64,000 nt of DNA from Sulfobacillus thermosulfidooxidans (GCF_001280565.1 NZ_LGRO01000001.1:1736001-1800000), one strand, 5' to 3'; positions 27,354-37,137 are shown, counted from the first letter of the stretch. Notes: generated by a model from the sequence alone, not told the origin. Numbers and translations: made by a program.

Positions 27354-28601
27354 TTATCGCACCCTATCAAGAACGTGACGGATAATGGTACGTCCTACAT
27401 TGGTAATTACACGCGGATCCAGTTCGCTGAGATGGTCTTTAGATAATGTTTCGAGCTCGTGGAGAACGCTCTTGGCAGTGTTCGTATACCGTCCACAACC
27501 ACGAAATAGTTGCGAGTACTGTGTGGAGACCGTAAACAACGCAGACATATAATTTGTAAGATCGGATTCTTGCGCAAGGTCATCATTTTTTAGTGCATAA
27601 GCCAACTCTTGCTTGATTGTTGCCAAGTCAGATTCGCGTCGCTGATAAAAGTAACGCGGAGAAGACAGAAGGGGATGTTCACTGTACAGTAGTTCTGGAT
27701 CGGCGAAGGCGTCAGCCAAATCTTGTTCCAACGATTCCCACCATGTTATCTGTCGCTCCGCCAGATCCCGCCGACGAACTGGGGAATTTACCAAAGATCC
27801 ACCAATCCATTTAAACAACGGTAGCTCCATGACAAGAGACAGGCACGAGGCATTAACGTAGTCGAAGCTGGCACCACCATTATCATAGAAGCTAATTGAT
27901 CCTTCTAACTTAAGATTTCGGAGATAATCAATTTCCAAGCGTGCGTGCGGTAGCCCGAACACCCCTTCTGCAAAGGTTTCGACATAGGGTATGGGACTTC
28001 GCGTTTTGAGATCCAAACCGTAAGTGTGGAACACATCGCGGATTTTTGGAGCGAGTTGCGAACCGTGGGAAGAAATCAATGTATACGCACCTGGGAATAT
28101 ACCGTTGTGCAAAGACACCAGCAACTCAGGATTCACCATGTCAATCAATCGCCGGACCGCTTCTGTTTCGGGAAGCGGTTGATCGAAATGCACGCCCCCA
28201 TAATTCAAGGGAAAGGTCCACTCGACCTGTTCTGAGGGAGCCGGACGATACCAATGGGCGATCATGCTTCCGATAGAAAGCGTTTCGGACCACCATGCTT
28301 GATTTCTCAAGGCTCCATCAACATCCCATACAGGAACAAGATACCAACAGGCGTGGTTGTTTGGCGATTGCCGAAGAGCAGCCTCTTCAACGATGGCCTC
28401 CATAATAAGTTCGGCGAGTGGCTCATTAGGGTGAGGGAAGCCCAAAAACAATGCATGGCGGGGCATGTGAACAATTTTGATTGCCTCAATAACATGCCCG
28501 GATCTGGATGTGCCAATAGGAAGAATATCCGCGTCAACATCTAAATCTTGTATCGCGTCATGAAGTCGGGTGATGAAATCATTAATCGAGAGAAGTTTCA
28601 A
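27354..28601 (-). CDS. M14-family zinc carboxypeptidase-like protein
   Basis: A 415-residue protein read from TTG 28601, 8 bases after GGAGGGGG. Zinc ligands of the M14 fold are visible: HPNE with His57 and Glu60 in LFLGFPHPNE, then His165 in LLVSLHNGIF. The catalytic Glu is probably Glu259 in SLVMELPLFKW. No signal peptide, so it acts inside the cell. The long C-terminal helical region (from about residue 285) is extra to the catalytic core. It precedes the broken RRE/M50-like gene by 16 bases, suggesting a peptide-processing unit. Substrate unknown; a deacylase of the AstE type is the alternative. Confidence 0.8.
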   Translation of the reverse strand: MKLLSINDFITRLHDAIQDLDVDADILPIGTSRSGHVIEAIKIVHMPRHALFLGFPHPNEPLAELIMEAIVEEAALRQSPNNHACWYLVPVWDVDGALRNQAWWSETLSIGSMIAHWYRPAPSEQVEWTFPLNYGGVHFDQPLPETEAVRRLIDMVNPELLVSLHNGIFPGAYTLISSHGSQLAPKIRDVFHTYGLDLKTRSPIPYVETFAEGVFGLPHARLEIDYLRNLKLEGSISFYDNGGASFDYVNASCLSLVMELPLFKWIGGSLVNSPVRRRDLAERQITWWESLEQDLADAFADPELLYSEHPLLSSPRYFYQRRESDLATIKQELAYALKNDDLAQESDLTNYMSALFTVSTQYSQLFRGCGRYTNTAKSVLHELETLSKDHLSELDPRVITNVGRTIIRHVLDRVR

Positions 28602-29017
28602 CAGATATTCCCCCTCCGTTACATAGCGGGCAGTTTTGGCGACGTTCTCATTGCTCTATTCAAATGCTGTAATCAACAAGTCAAACATTAATCTGCGGCT
28701 TAAGCTTCTTACAGAAGTGAAAGCAGGCCGCGATTTTATCACTTCTGTACTTGAAAAGTCGCCCACTACTCGTTGATGTCTGCGAAACCTCGTTGCAGTT
28801 CTATATCTAATTCCACACATTTTCAGCAGATTGTGACATACGGCACGATCAAAGATCCCTTCAACGTGAGATACCGAGAGTAAACGGCGTAAAGACAGAG
28901 TATTGTGTCTGACAAAGATGCTGTTCATCTCAGAAACCCGCCAAAAATTCTGTCATCCTCCCCATCCTTACCGGGGGCATGAAATAATAGGACATAGTTG
29001 TGCGCAGACATCTTCTC
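28602..29017. other. Gene-free stretch with an IS605-like terminal hairpin
   Basis: No reliable gene. Near 28943-28975 the minus strand reads GCCCCCGGTAAGGATGGGG followed by AGGATGACAG, similar to the right-end hairpin plus tail of IS200/IS605-type elements. It may be a solitary end. Confidence 0.35.
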
Positions 29018-29581
29018 TTAGGTCTGTGCTGCCTGTTTTTCCGCCAGCCATTCGTCTTTTAGAAGTGCATACACCACGTGATCGAGATAATGATCATATA
29101 GCCATTCCACTTGCCGCAAACAGCCTTCTTGACGAAATCCCAAACGCTCAGCAATGGCGCGGCTTTTTCGGTTGTCGACGGCGATGTGAATTTCCACACG
29201 GTTTAACTCATACTCCCCGAACAGGATATCAATAAGAGCGCTACAGGCTTGGGTCATAATTCCGCGGCCTTGGAATTTTTCACCGAGCCAATATCCTAAG
29301 CTTGTTGTCCGATCCGTCCAATTTATGAAATGGATGCCGAGGATACCCGCGAAGTGTCCTTGAAACCAAATGCCAATTTCCGCTCCGTTATTATGCGCAT
29401 AACGGCTGAGTCCCGACTCAATAAAATGGATAATATCTTGAACCGAGTGGACATTGTCCAAAAACGGTAACCACTGTCTTAAATAACTTTCGGATTCTCG
29501 TACAAGGCTGTAGACACGCTCCGCATCGCGCACCTCCAACAACCGTAAGGACACATTCTCATTAATAGAATAAGAAAACAT
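29018..29581 (-). CDS. RimJ/RimL-type GNAT acetyltransferase
   Basis: A 187-residue protein. RimL-like pattern: LRLLEVRDAERVYSLVRESES, YLRQWLPFLDNVHSVQD, then GYWLGEKFQGRGIMTQACSA (acetyl-CoA loop) and RVEIHIAVDNRKSRAIAERLGF. The family acetylates N-termini of ribosomal proteins or related substrates (YdaF, RimL). ATG 29581 follows CGGAGGTGTGCC. Lies between two peptidase genes on the same strand but with gaps, so operon membership is uncertain. Confidence 0.88.
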   Translation of the reverse strand: MFSYSINENVSLRLLEVRDAERVYSLVRESESYLRQWLPFLDNVHSVQDIIHFIESGLSRYAHNNGAEIGIWFQGHFAGILGIHFINWTDRTTSLGYWLGEKFQGRGIMTQACSALIDILFGEYELNRVEIHIAVDNRKSRAIAERLGFRQEGCLRQVEWLYDHYLDHVVYALLKDEWLAEKQAAQT

Positions 29582-29643
29582 GGCACACCTCCGAGTTATT
29601 TAATCAAATCCATCAGCTATCACCAGGTTTTTTTCAGGACGTT

Positions 29644-31224
29644 TTACACTGATTCCCTGCGTCTTTGAATGTATTCGAGTGCCATCCGAATCGATGCATT
29701 CGGATCAAAATCATACCGGCTTAACATTTCATAAGTTAGAGGAAATTGCGGGGTCAAAATTGTGCCGATTTCAGGATTTTCCGGAAATCGCCAACTTTCT
29801 TTATAGGAAATCGTCCCATAACAACACGAATGAGGAAGCGCAAAATGCAGTACGTCAATAAAACAGTTGCCAGCTTGTGCAGGAGCCGTACCAAAATGTT
29901 TCGCACCATGGCTCCATAACATCGCCGCCACATCAAAGCCGGCGCTATAAGTATTCGCGCCGGTTACCATAAGAACCTTGGGGCTCCAACGCGTCTTCTT
30001 TGTTGTTTGACGATGAACCCACTTGGCTAAAGTCGGGATACTTTCGATCCATTGCTCCCATTGCTTCTCCGCCTCTGCCTGTTTCCGACTGGCGGAGCAA
30101 AGAGGCGTACGCCGCCTTTTTTGCCATTCCCTTTGATCACGAAAATCATACCCGCCCAATTTTAGTGAGGCACCATCCGGCAAAACTCGATAATTTTTAA
30201 GGTATAATGGCGAATACCGGGGAATTTGATAACCGCCATCATTCTCCAAAACGGCATCGAGTCCATATAATCCATAGAGCAAGATGGTTTCAAATAGAGA
30301 ATTTCCCCCGATCGCCCCGCGTAAATCCACGATTAACCAGGTTGTGTGATTTGTCAGAGCGGCTTGCCACAAGTTTTCCAGCGTCTCACAAGCCGAAGGA
30401 ATGCGGGATAAAAGCTTTGGCAGTGCCTGGACCTGAAAAGGCTCATCAGGAAAATGCTTCGACCATGCGGCTTCAATGGGGCGCTGGAATCCCATGTGAT
30501 TCCACTCCTCAAAAGCTTCCCGGTAATTCATTAATTCGCCGACACGAAGGCAGGCAATATCGTGATTCTCGTCTAAAAATCCCCAAGTAATGCTGCCCGT
30601 ATCTAACGGCGGACAGTGAACCGTACTAGCGGGCACTATCACATCGTGGTCATACGCATCCCACGACCATTCGTAGATCTCGCTTTGCTGGTGATGAGGC
30701 CGCTTCAGTGCAAAGCGCATTGTGTTCATTTTCTGGTCATAATCCAAAAGCGCTGCCAATAATGAACGCGAAGCCATGTTCTGGGTCAACCTGCGAAGAT
30801 TATCGATTACATTATCTGATCCCTGCAACTGTTGCTGGCGGTCACATAATTCTGACCACGACACGCCATCAATTCCCATGAGTTGTGCCCCTAACAACGG
30901 CAACAAGTCTCTTTGCCGAACCGACTGCACATACAACTGTTCCCCTACTATCCCAAACTCGGCTGGCCAACGCCCCGCGTCAGGCGGCTGTTCACACAAA
31001 ATTCGCGTATGCCCATCGCGCAGTCGCGCCACAAAAGGGCTAAGCAGCCGCCAAAACTGCGTCGGCGAAGACGTCTCAGGCAATGAATCAAGAAGCCGGG
31101 TGGCCGCATCGTAAAAAGACACGGGACCGCCAAAGTGGCGAAAAGGATCGGGATGGCTCTCTACCAACAACTGCACTAACTCTTCCACATCTTCTGTCAT
31201 CATGGACCGTGTTAATTGTTTCAT
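29644..31224 (-). CDS. S41-family (C-terminal-processing type) peptidase
   Basis: About 526 residues from ATG 31224, after GGGGAGGACAC. The N-terminal half has the RLRDGHTRI segment found in tricorn/CTP-like S41 proteins (LSPFVARLRDGHTR). The core shows LIVDLRGAIGGNSLFE and the nucleophile region MVTGANTYSAGFDVAAML, with Ser of Y-S-A-G as catalytic residue, then TAPAQAGNC. No signal peptide and no obvious PDZ domain, so it is a cytoplasmic form. It may degrade oligopeptides. Neighbours are GNAT downstream and M1 aminopeptidase upstream, all minus strand. Confidence 0.82.
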   Translation of the reverse strand: MKQLTRSMMTEDVEELVQLLVESHPDPFRHFGGPVSFYDAATRLLDSLPETSSPTQFWRLLSPFVARLRDGHTRILCEQPPDAGRWPAEFGIVGEQLYVQSVRQRDLLPLLGAQLMGIDGVSWSELCDRQQQLQGSDNVIDNLRRLTQNMASRSLLAALLDYDQKMNTMRFALKRPHHQQSEIYEWSWDAYDHDVIVPASTVHCPPLDTGSITWGFLDENHDIACLRVGELMNYREAFEEWNHMGFQRPIEAAWSKHFPDEPFQVQALPKLLSRIPSACETLENLWQAALTNHTTWLIVDLRGAIGGNSLFETILLYGLYGLDAVLENDGGYQIPRYSPLYLKNYRVLPDGASLKLGGYDFRDQREWQKRRRTPLCSASRKQAEAEKQWEQWIESIPTLAKWVHRQTTKKTRWSPKVLMVTGANTYSAGFDVAAMLWSHGAKHFGTAPAQAGNCFIDVLHFALPHSCCYGTISYKESWRFPENPEIGTILTPQFPLTYEMLSRYDFDPNASIRMALEYIQRRRESV

Positions 31225-31633
31225 AGTGTCCTCCCCTGTCGCCTTGACCTTCACATTTTCTTTTCGCTACCACACGTCTAAAGTCCTCTTAATGGGATAA
31301 CTCACAGACAAAATCGTCTTAAAATCTTGAAAAGACAAAGATGTGGAAACAACTATACGCTTCTTAACCGAAAGTCAAGGAAAGAAGAAAGAAGAAGAAA
31401 GAACCAACAAAAGAGCGGAAGTTTTTGAATAATAAAACCCCACGACAAAATGCCAGCATTTGTGTCGCGGGGTTATCTTGCGAGGTCGTGTTCCGGCACT
31501 GTTCTCTTAAGTCGTAACCTGAAAAAGGGCAGTGCAGTTTATAACGACGCTCATTTTTTTAACCGAGAGAAATCATCCTGGCCCAAGGCCATTTCTCGAC
31601 TTGGGTTCCTCATTATTTGTCAGGTGTACTCAT
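31225..31633. other. Intergenic region with terminator of the M1 gene
   Basis: Holds the strong minus-strand terminator at 31430-31474 and the promoter region of the S41 gene; purine-rich GAAGAAAGAAGAAG repeats lie at 31381-31400. No gene. Confidence 0.55.
31430..31474 (-). terminator. Rho-independent terminator downstream of the M1 aminopeptidase
   Basis: On the minus strand AACCCCGCGACACAAA, loop TGCTGGCA, TTTTGTCGTGGGGTT, then TTATTATT. The stem is about 15 bp with two mismatches. It sits 160 bases after the M1 gene stop and before the S41 gene. Confidence 0.75.
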
Positions 31634-34183
31634 TTACTGCACAATACTCGCCAGGTGTCCTTTCACACGGTGCGCAAAATTGCGGTGCACCCTCTGTAAC
31701 TCCATGGTTTGCTCTAACTGCCGGGCCATTTCCGGTAAGGGATGGGCTTTAAACCACTGCACCGTCCGTTCAGCCAATGAATCATCAATGATACTCGGTA
31801 GCGCATACACCACGGGATGCATCATATAGGACGGGAACTTGGCGGTCACCTTATCCCAATGATCTTCTAGTAAAGTCCATGTGGTTTCTTGTACCTGACG
31901 AGTATGTAATCCTTGACCAATAGCATACAGTCCATCTTGAATACGCACTTCCGGTGACAAACAGAGCGAAAATGTGCGCACCATTAATGCCGGATCGGGA
32001 AACTTGCCTAACGCCATCAGATAGCGTTCCGCATCTTGTGGAGTGGTGGCCTGTTTAAAGTGCTCGTACATGCTTTCCCATTCTTTTTCGCCGCCATTGC
32101 TAGCCACGACATCCACTACGGCCGAAATGAGATCCGGGGACAAAGATTCATGACCTTGAAAGTGGGCATCGAGCCGGGCTTTTGCTTCGGATCGCACCAT
32201 CTCATTGGCTCCCAACGTCCCCAGAATACGCACCAGTTGAGCCCGCAATCGTCCCATCTTAATATCCTCTTCCTCTTGGGCAGTCCAACCCAATTGCTGG
32301 AAGAGAGGTCCGGCAACATGGTTCACCAATGCCTGCAATGCCTTTTGGCCGGAATCATCGGCTATGTGATCCACCAGCATCATATGCCCCGACACTAAAC
32401 TCCACACATCGGGTTCATCTTCATCAACAAGCGTGTGCCATAACTGAACCGCTTGAGAGAGCGGCACCTCATTAGCTAATACCTCAGCCCAGATGTCATC
32501 GGCTAAGGTTAAGCGTTCCAAAGGAGTCATTTGTCGCAATGCTCCCATCAATCGTTTCCATAAGGACTCATCATAGGCGACACGGTAAAATCCATAGCCC
32601 CCGCGATTGACCATAATCCATTCCACATCATTGGGCACCGTCATGCTTATGCTCTTTGATCCTAACAAAACAGGTTTAGCCACATCATCGGTACGGGTAT
32701 GGATCCCTAACACAACGGGAACCTGCCATGTTCCCGTTCCTTCTCCCTCATACCGGAAGGGTTTTTGGGACAGAACAATTTCCTGATTTTTTTCATTCCA
32801 TTGAGCCCGGACCAAGGGATATCCACCTTGGAATACCCAGGACTCCATAACTTGCCTGACGGGTTGACCTGATACCGCTTCAAGACTATTCCATAAGTCT
32901 TGGGTTTCCGTATTGGCAAATCGGTAGCGGGTAAGATAGGCTTTGACACCTTGGCGAAACACGTCCGGGCTCAAATATTGTTCCATCATACGCAGAACCG
33001 AAGCGCCTTTTTCATATGTAAGAACATCAAACATGCCTTGAGCATCCGCGGGGGAAATTACGGGATATTCAATCGGCCGTGTCGATGCTAATCCATCAAT
33101 TTTAAACGCATAGGATCGGTGCACCCCAAAATTGGTCCAAACATCCCATTCCGGATGCAAGCTATCCGTGGCTAACAATTGCATAAAGGTGGCAAAGGCT
33201 TCATTGAGCCATAGGCCATTCCACCAACGCATGGTGACCATATCCCCAAACCACATGTGTGCCGTCTCATGAGCAATGGTGCCCACCACTTGCAATTTCT
33301 CCATGGGTGAGGAATGCGCCGGATCGATTAATAAGGCTTCCTCCCGGTATGTAATACAGCCCAAGTTTTCCATCGCGCCTGCAGCAAAATCTGGAATAGC
33401 CACATGATCCAGTTTATCTCCAGGATAGGGAATATCAAAATATTGCTCGAAAAAATTGAGCGCGTTAACCGCCTGCGCCTGGGCATAGCTTGTTAGGGAC
33501 GAAAATCCTGGGCGCGCCGCCACGCGTAAAGGAATGCGTTGTCCGGGCTCAGGATCGGTTAATTCCAATGGCCCGACTATTAAAGCGACCAAGTAGGTAG
33601 ACATAGGAATCGTATCGGCAAACTGTACATGTCTTTTCCCCGCTTCATCCACCACACTACTCACTTCCTGAGCGTTAGACAACGCCGTAAGATCGGCATC
33701 CACGACCAAGGTGATGGCGAATACGGCCTTGAAGTCTGGCTCGTCCCAACAGGGAAAAATGCGGCGTGCGTCGGTAGCCTCACACTGTGTGGAAGCGATA
33801 ACGACACTCTCCCCATTCTCTTGTTTGACCGTTGTCACATAAAATCCGCGCAGATCGTGGCCTAAGTGACCTTCAAAGGCTAAAGACAATGTCCATGATC
33901 CGGGAGTCAATAAAGAGGCAAACTCCAGTTTGACCCGCTCATACTCCGGTTCATAGCTAACGGTACCCGGGTAATTTTCTCCGGTTTTGGCCATGATCAC
34001 GACGTCTGATAAAGACAAATCCACCGCATTCATGATAATGCTGTGCGTTTCACTGGATATTTCAACCTCAACCCGTAATAGTCCCTGGAAAGTTTCCGTC
34101 GTTAAATTCGGTGTGATCTCGATTTGATACCGGTGCGGAATGACGGTCCGTGGCAACCGGTATTGCTGTGCATTCTCGGTCAT
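31634..34183 (-). CDS. M1-family zinc aminopeptidase
   Basis: About 849 residues from ATG 34183, preceded by AGGAGGGATTTC. Domain order is that of M1 enzymes: N-terminal beta domain to about 200, catalytic domain with exopeptidase motif GAMEN (269-273), zinc motif HETAH (305-309) and third ligand Glu328 in NEAF, then a beta linker and a helical ERAP1_C-like domain from about 520. The layout is that of tricorn-interacting factor F2/F3 and puromycin-sensitive aminopeptidase rather than of the E. coli PepN subfamily. It removes N-terminal residues from peptides in the cytoplasm. Ends with its own terminator. Confidence 0.95.
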   Translation of the reverse strand: MTENAQQYRLPRTVIPHRYQIEITPNLTTETFQGLLRVEVEISSETHSIIMNAVDLSLSDVVIMAKTGENYPGTVSYEPEYERVKLEFASLLTPGSWTLSLAFEGHLGHDLRGFYVTTVKQENGESVVIASTQCEATDARRIFPCWDEPDFKAVFAITLVVDADLTALSNAQEVSSVVDEAGKRHVQFADTIPMSTYLVALIVGPLELTDPEPGQRIPLRVAARPGFSSLTSYAQAQAVNALNFFEQYFDIPYPGDKLDHVAIPDFAAGAMENLGCITYREEALLIDPAHSSPMEKLQVVGTIAHETAHMWFGDMVTMRWWNGLWLNEAFATFMQLLATDSLHPEWDVWTNFGVHRSYAFKIDGLASTRPIEYPVISPADAQGMFDVLTYEKGASVLRMMEQYLSPDVFRQGVKAYLTRYRFANTETQDLWNSLEAVSGQPVRQVMESWVFQGGYPLVRAQWNEKNQEIVLSQKPFRYEGEGTGTWQVPVVLGIHTRTDDVAKPVLLGSKSISMTVPNDVEWIMVNRGGYGFYRVAYDESLWKRLMGALRQMTPLERLTLADDIWAEVLANEVPLSQAVQLWHTLVDEDEPDVWSLVSGHMMLVDHIADDSGQKALQALVNHVAGPLFQQLGWTAQEEEDIKMGRLRAQLVRILGTLGANEMVRSEAKARLDAHFQGHESLSPDLISAVVDVVASNGGEKEWESMYEHFKQATTPQDAERYLMALGKFPDPALMVRTFSLCLSPEVRIQDGLYAIGQGLHTRQVQETTWTLLEDHWDKVTAKFPSYMMHPVVYALPSIIDDSLAERTVQWFKAHPLPEMARQLEQTMELQRVHRNFAHRVKGHLASIVQ

Positions 34184-34369
34184 GAAATCCCTCCTGGTCA
34201 AATCCTGCCCATTTTGACATATCCTAAAAGCATTACACCGTTCCTCTGAAAATCCGGACAGTAAAGAACTGTGTTAAACCCCATAGATGCTGGGCGTGCT
34301 CCCTTAGTTTAAGGCTCATCATCATGTTGGGGATTTTCTCGGTATAGTCCGGCACTCAAGATTACCTCA

Positions 34370-34996
34370 TTATTGGGGAGCACCTTCTTTAGACTCTCCT
34401 TCTCGCGCTACACGGCGAGGAACTGTAATATCATCAATGAGGCCATAGTGCTTCGCCTCGTCGGCGGTCATCCAATAATCTCTTTGCAGGTCATGAAGCA
34501 AGGTCGCAATAGATTGTCCGGTATGTTGCGATAGTACCTTTGCCAATTGTTCTCGCGTAGCAATGAGTTCCCGCACTGAAATGTCCACGTCGGTCACTTT
34601 TCCGCCTAATTGCTGAATTGAGGGCTCATGAATCATAATCCGCGCATTGGGTAATGCATAGCGTTTTCCCGGTGCTCCTCCCGCTAACAATACCGAGGCC
34701 ATACTCGCGGCAAGACCCACACACAAGGTAGCAACGTCGGGCTTAATGTACTGCATGGTATCGTATATGGCCATGCCCGCTGTTACTGATCCTCCCGGAG
34801 AATTTATGTATAAATAGATGTCTTTATCGGGATCGTCACTTTCGAGAAAGAGTAACTGAGCCACAACCAAATTAGCCATGTCATCTTGTACCATACCGGA
34901 TAAGAACACAATCCGCTCTTTTAACAAGCGGGAATAAATATCATACGATCGTTCCCCACGGTTAGTCTGTTCTACTACAATGGGCACTAATGGCAA
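34370..34996 (-). CDS. clpP: ATP-dependent Clp protease proteolytic subunit
   Basis: The start is TTG 34996, chosen because AGGAGGGATAGCC lies directly upstream and the protein then begins with [20 protein letters not shown], the canonical ClpP N-terminus. Length 208. Catalytic triad: Ser98 in GLAASMAS, His123 in IMIHEPS, Asp173 in QRDYWM. Handle region [19 protein letters not shown] is complete. ClpP forms a tetradecameric barrel fed by ClpX or ClpC ATPases; neither ATPase gene is adjacent, so this may be a second clpP copy. The C-terminus carries a Glu/Gly-rich tail. Confidence 0.95.
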   Translation of the reverse strand: MPLVPIVVEQTNRGERSYDIYSRLLKERIVFLSGMVQDDMANLVVAQLLFLESDDPDKDIYLYINSPGGSVTAGMAIYDTMQYIKPDVATLCVGLAASMASVLLAGGAPGKRYALPNARIMIHEPSIQQLGGKVTDVDISVRELIATREQLAKVLSQHTGQSIATLLHDLQRDYWMTADEAKHYGLIDDITVPRRVAREGESKEGAPQ

Positions 34997-35196
34997 GGCT
35001 ATCCCTCCTGTTTGTCCTTTAGTTCCTCTTGCACTTGCTGTACAAACAGCGGTCAACACCCGAAGGATAATCTCCCGCGCTGTCTGTGTCTTCTCTTTTT
35101 TATCCTAAAAAACCTAATAAGATGAAAATTTTTCCCACTCAGCCCAGTTTTTCAAGATCTTGGGTGCTAGTCATCATGTCCAAATATCTTGTGACA

Positions 35197-36162
35197 TCAG
35201 CCTTCACCTAAGTTCTTTCTTAACCGTATCATATCTCGGCAGACAATGTGGTTCTCTATAATCGGAGGATCATCATCGTTCACAAAAAAATCTGGGATGA
35301 TACCGCTTATACGAAAACCTGCACGTTGATAAAAAGCTAAAGGACCTAGGCTGGAATTACCTGTTCCTACTTCCATCCACTGGTATCCCTGTTCACGAGC
35401 CCAATTTACAGCATGATCCAAAAGAGCTTTGCCGATTCCGAGCCTTTGCCAATCTTCATGCACAGCAATATTCATGAGCTCAATGTGTTTTTCTGGGGTT
35501 TCTGCCACCACGTAGACGCCCATGACGGCACCGGACCCCTTCGCTATCACGCATTGTCCTTTGTGGACATAGCTCTTAATGCGTTTTATTGATGGGTCTG
35601 CCAATAATAATAAGGACCATGGAATGTCTTCTGCATTTGTTACCGGGTGAAAATCATATGAGGGGGAACGTTTTGTCTCGCCCTTCATAGGAACAGAAGG
35701 TCCCATGGCTTGGACATAATCTGTGAGGGCACGGCGGTAGCGATCCAAATCCGGACTCTGAATGTGGTTCAAGATCCAATCGAGAACCCACTGAAGCGCT
35801 TCTCGTGGCTTTCTTTGCTTGTCTTGCGCCAACCCCATAAATACCGCAAATGCGGGAAAATGAGGAAAGACAGCCAATGCCTCTTGCAATAGCCCAACCG
35901 CTTCCTCGGCGCGCCCCACATTGCATAAGGAACTGGCCCACTGCACCTTGGCATACGCCTCATATTCGGGATTTAATCCCTGGGCAATCGCTTCATGTTC
36001 CCGGGAGAGAAAATCGAGCACATTCGCCCATTCGAATTTTGCGCGTCCAGAGTCCGGATAGGCCTCGGCAAGATTTTTAAAGTAGGTGCTCAGAGCTTCG
36101 GCATCATCTCCGAATACGGTCCATCCCTGCCGTGCCTTTTCCTCGATATCGTTATCCTTCAT
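35197..36162 (-). CDS. TPR-like plus GNAT acetyltransferase fusion
   Basis: About 321 residues from ATG 36162, with AAGGAG 8 bases before. Residues 1-about 155 are helical, tetratricopeptide-like pairs (YFKNLAEAYPDSGRAKFEWA, AQWASSLCNVGRAEEAVGLL, then LAVFPHFPAFAVFMGLA). Residues from about 170 make a GNAT domain: IAVHEDWQRLGIGKALLDHA with the acetyl-CoA loop, then VGTGNSSLGPLAFYQRAGF. The VGTGNSS-x-x-x-L-x-F-Y-Q-x-x-G-F form matches the YhhY/YvbK-like subfamily. The TPR part probably recruits a protein substrate. An alternative start 50 bases upstream has a weaker ribosome site. Confidence 0.8.
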   Translation of the reverse strand: MKDNDIEEKARQGWTVFGDDAEALSTYFKNLAEAYPDSGRAKFEWANVLDFLSREHEAIAQGLNPEYEAYAKVQWASSLCNVGRAEEAVGLLQEALAVFPHFPAFAVFMGLAQDKQRKPREALQWVLDWILNHIQSPDLDRYRRALTDYVQAMGPSVPMKGETKRSPSYDFHPVTNAEDIPWSLLLLADPSIKRIKSYVHKGQCVIAKGSGAVMGVYVVAETPEKHIELMNIAVHEDWQRLGIGKALLDHAVNWAREQGYQWMEVGTGNSSLGPLAFYQRAGFRISGIIPDFFVNDDDPPIIENHIVCRDMIRLRKNLGEG

Positions 36163-36386
36163 GAGCACACTCCTTGCCTCTTGTTCCCAAGTCCAAGATG
36201 TGATAGCCATATGCTCTATGCTCTCATCTTTAATCGTTTCTGGCCAGATCACCACAAATATAGAATCCTAAGGGCAGCTTTTGGAATGCATTGCGGTTTT
36301 TAGACGCTAATCTTATTCCTACTCTGTTTTGAGCTTCCAGATCACATTATGATTTTCTTATTATTTCATTCAACTAATTTTATTTG

Positions 36387-36400
36387 TATCTAATTAGATA
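36387..36400. promoter_or_regulatory. 14-bp perfect palindrome upstream of the ArsR-type gene
   Basis: TATCTAATTAGATA is a perfect inverted repeat 55 bases before the regulator start, in an AT-rich divergent promoter region. ArsR-family proteins commonly bind such sites to repress their own gene. Confidence 0.55.
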
Positions 36401-36454
36401 TCTATGATAAGATTATTGGGCTAGACAATATGGCATGTTAAAAGGAGCAAACGG

Positions 36455-37033
36455 ATGAATGATGATCAGGACGCCTTAATCACGTTTCTCAAAGTGTTAT
36501 CGGATATGAGCCGTTTACGTATTTTAGGCTTATTAGCCTTACGTGATGCCAGTGTTGAAGAATTGGCAGCAGCACTCAATTTAAAGCCCCCCACCGTATC
36601 CCACCATCTAAACCGTTTACGCGAAGTGAACTTAGTTTATATGCGTGCCGAAGGTAATACGCATATTTACAAGTTGCGTACCGAGAATTTGCAGCAGCTT
36701 AGTCGTTTACTCACACCCGAACATTTATCGACGTTAACCGGCGCGATACCCGAAGATGCGTGGGAACGCAAAGTCTTACGGGATTTCTTAAATGGGGAAG
36801 AACTCAAAGAAATTCCCGCAAGCCGGAAAAAACGTCTGGTTATTTTGCAATGGCTAGCCAACGAGTTTGCCTGGGATGTGCGTTATAAAGAATCCGAGGT
36901 GAATGCCATTATCCAACGGCATCACCCCGATTACGCGACTCTAAGACGGGAATTAATCGGTCACCAACTCTTAGCACGTACTCAGGGAATCTATTGGCGC
37001 ACAAAGCCCGAAACTGTCACCTCATATGATTAA
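36455..37033 (+). CDS. ArsR-type regulator with DUF2087 domain
   Basis: A 192-residue protein. Residues about 5-85 are an ArsR winged helix (LKVLSDMSRLRILGLLAL, recognition helix LKPPTVSHHLNRLREVNLV, wing YMRAEGNTHIYKL). The second part has ERKVLRDFLNGEELKEIP, RKKRLVILQWLANEF, YKESEVNAIIQRHHPDYATLRREL, the diagnostic DUF2087 pattern. DUF2087 is thought to bind a small ligand or metal. ATG 36455 follows AAAAGGAG. It is transcribed divergently from the TPR-GNAT gene, so either could be the target. No classical metal-binding Cys motif is present. Confidence 0.92.
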   Translation: MNDDQDALITFLKVLSDMSRLRILGLLALRDASVEELAAALNLKPPTVSHHLNRLREVNLVYMRAEGNTHIYKLRTENLQQLSRLLTPEHLSTLTGAIPEDAWERKVLRDFLNGEELKEIPASRKKRLVILQWLANEFAWDVRYKESEVNAIIQRHHPDYATLRRELIGHQLLARTQGIYWRTKPETVTSYD

Positions 37034-37100
37034 CGTCAACTCATGCTGTCAAGAAAGCTCTGCTGCCCTGGTGAATGCGACCAAATAGCTTAAGAACAAT

Positions 37101-37137
37101 ACCCCGGATTCGCCAAAAAGCACGGGAAATCCGGGGT
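37101..37137 (+). terminator. Terminator-like hairpin after the ArsR-type gene
   Basis: ACCCCGGATT (37101-37110) pairs perfectly with AATCCGGGGT (37128-37137). There is no T-tract on either side, so strength is uncertain, but it lies between convergent genes. Confidence 0.5.

Noticed and set aside
28656-28928. 90-codon minus-strand frame
   Set aside because: Basic, low-similarity text without motifs or a ribosome site.
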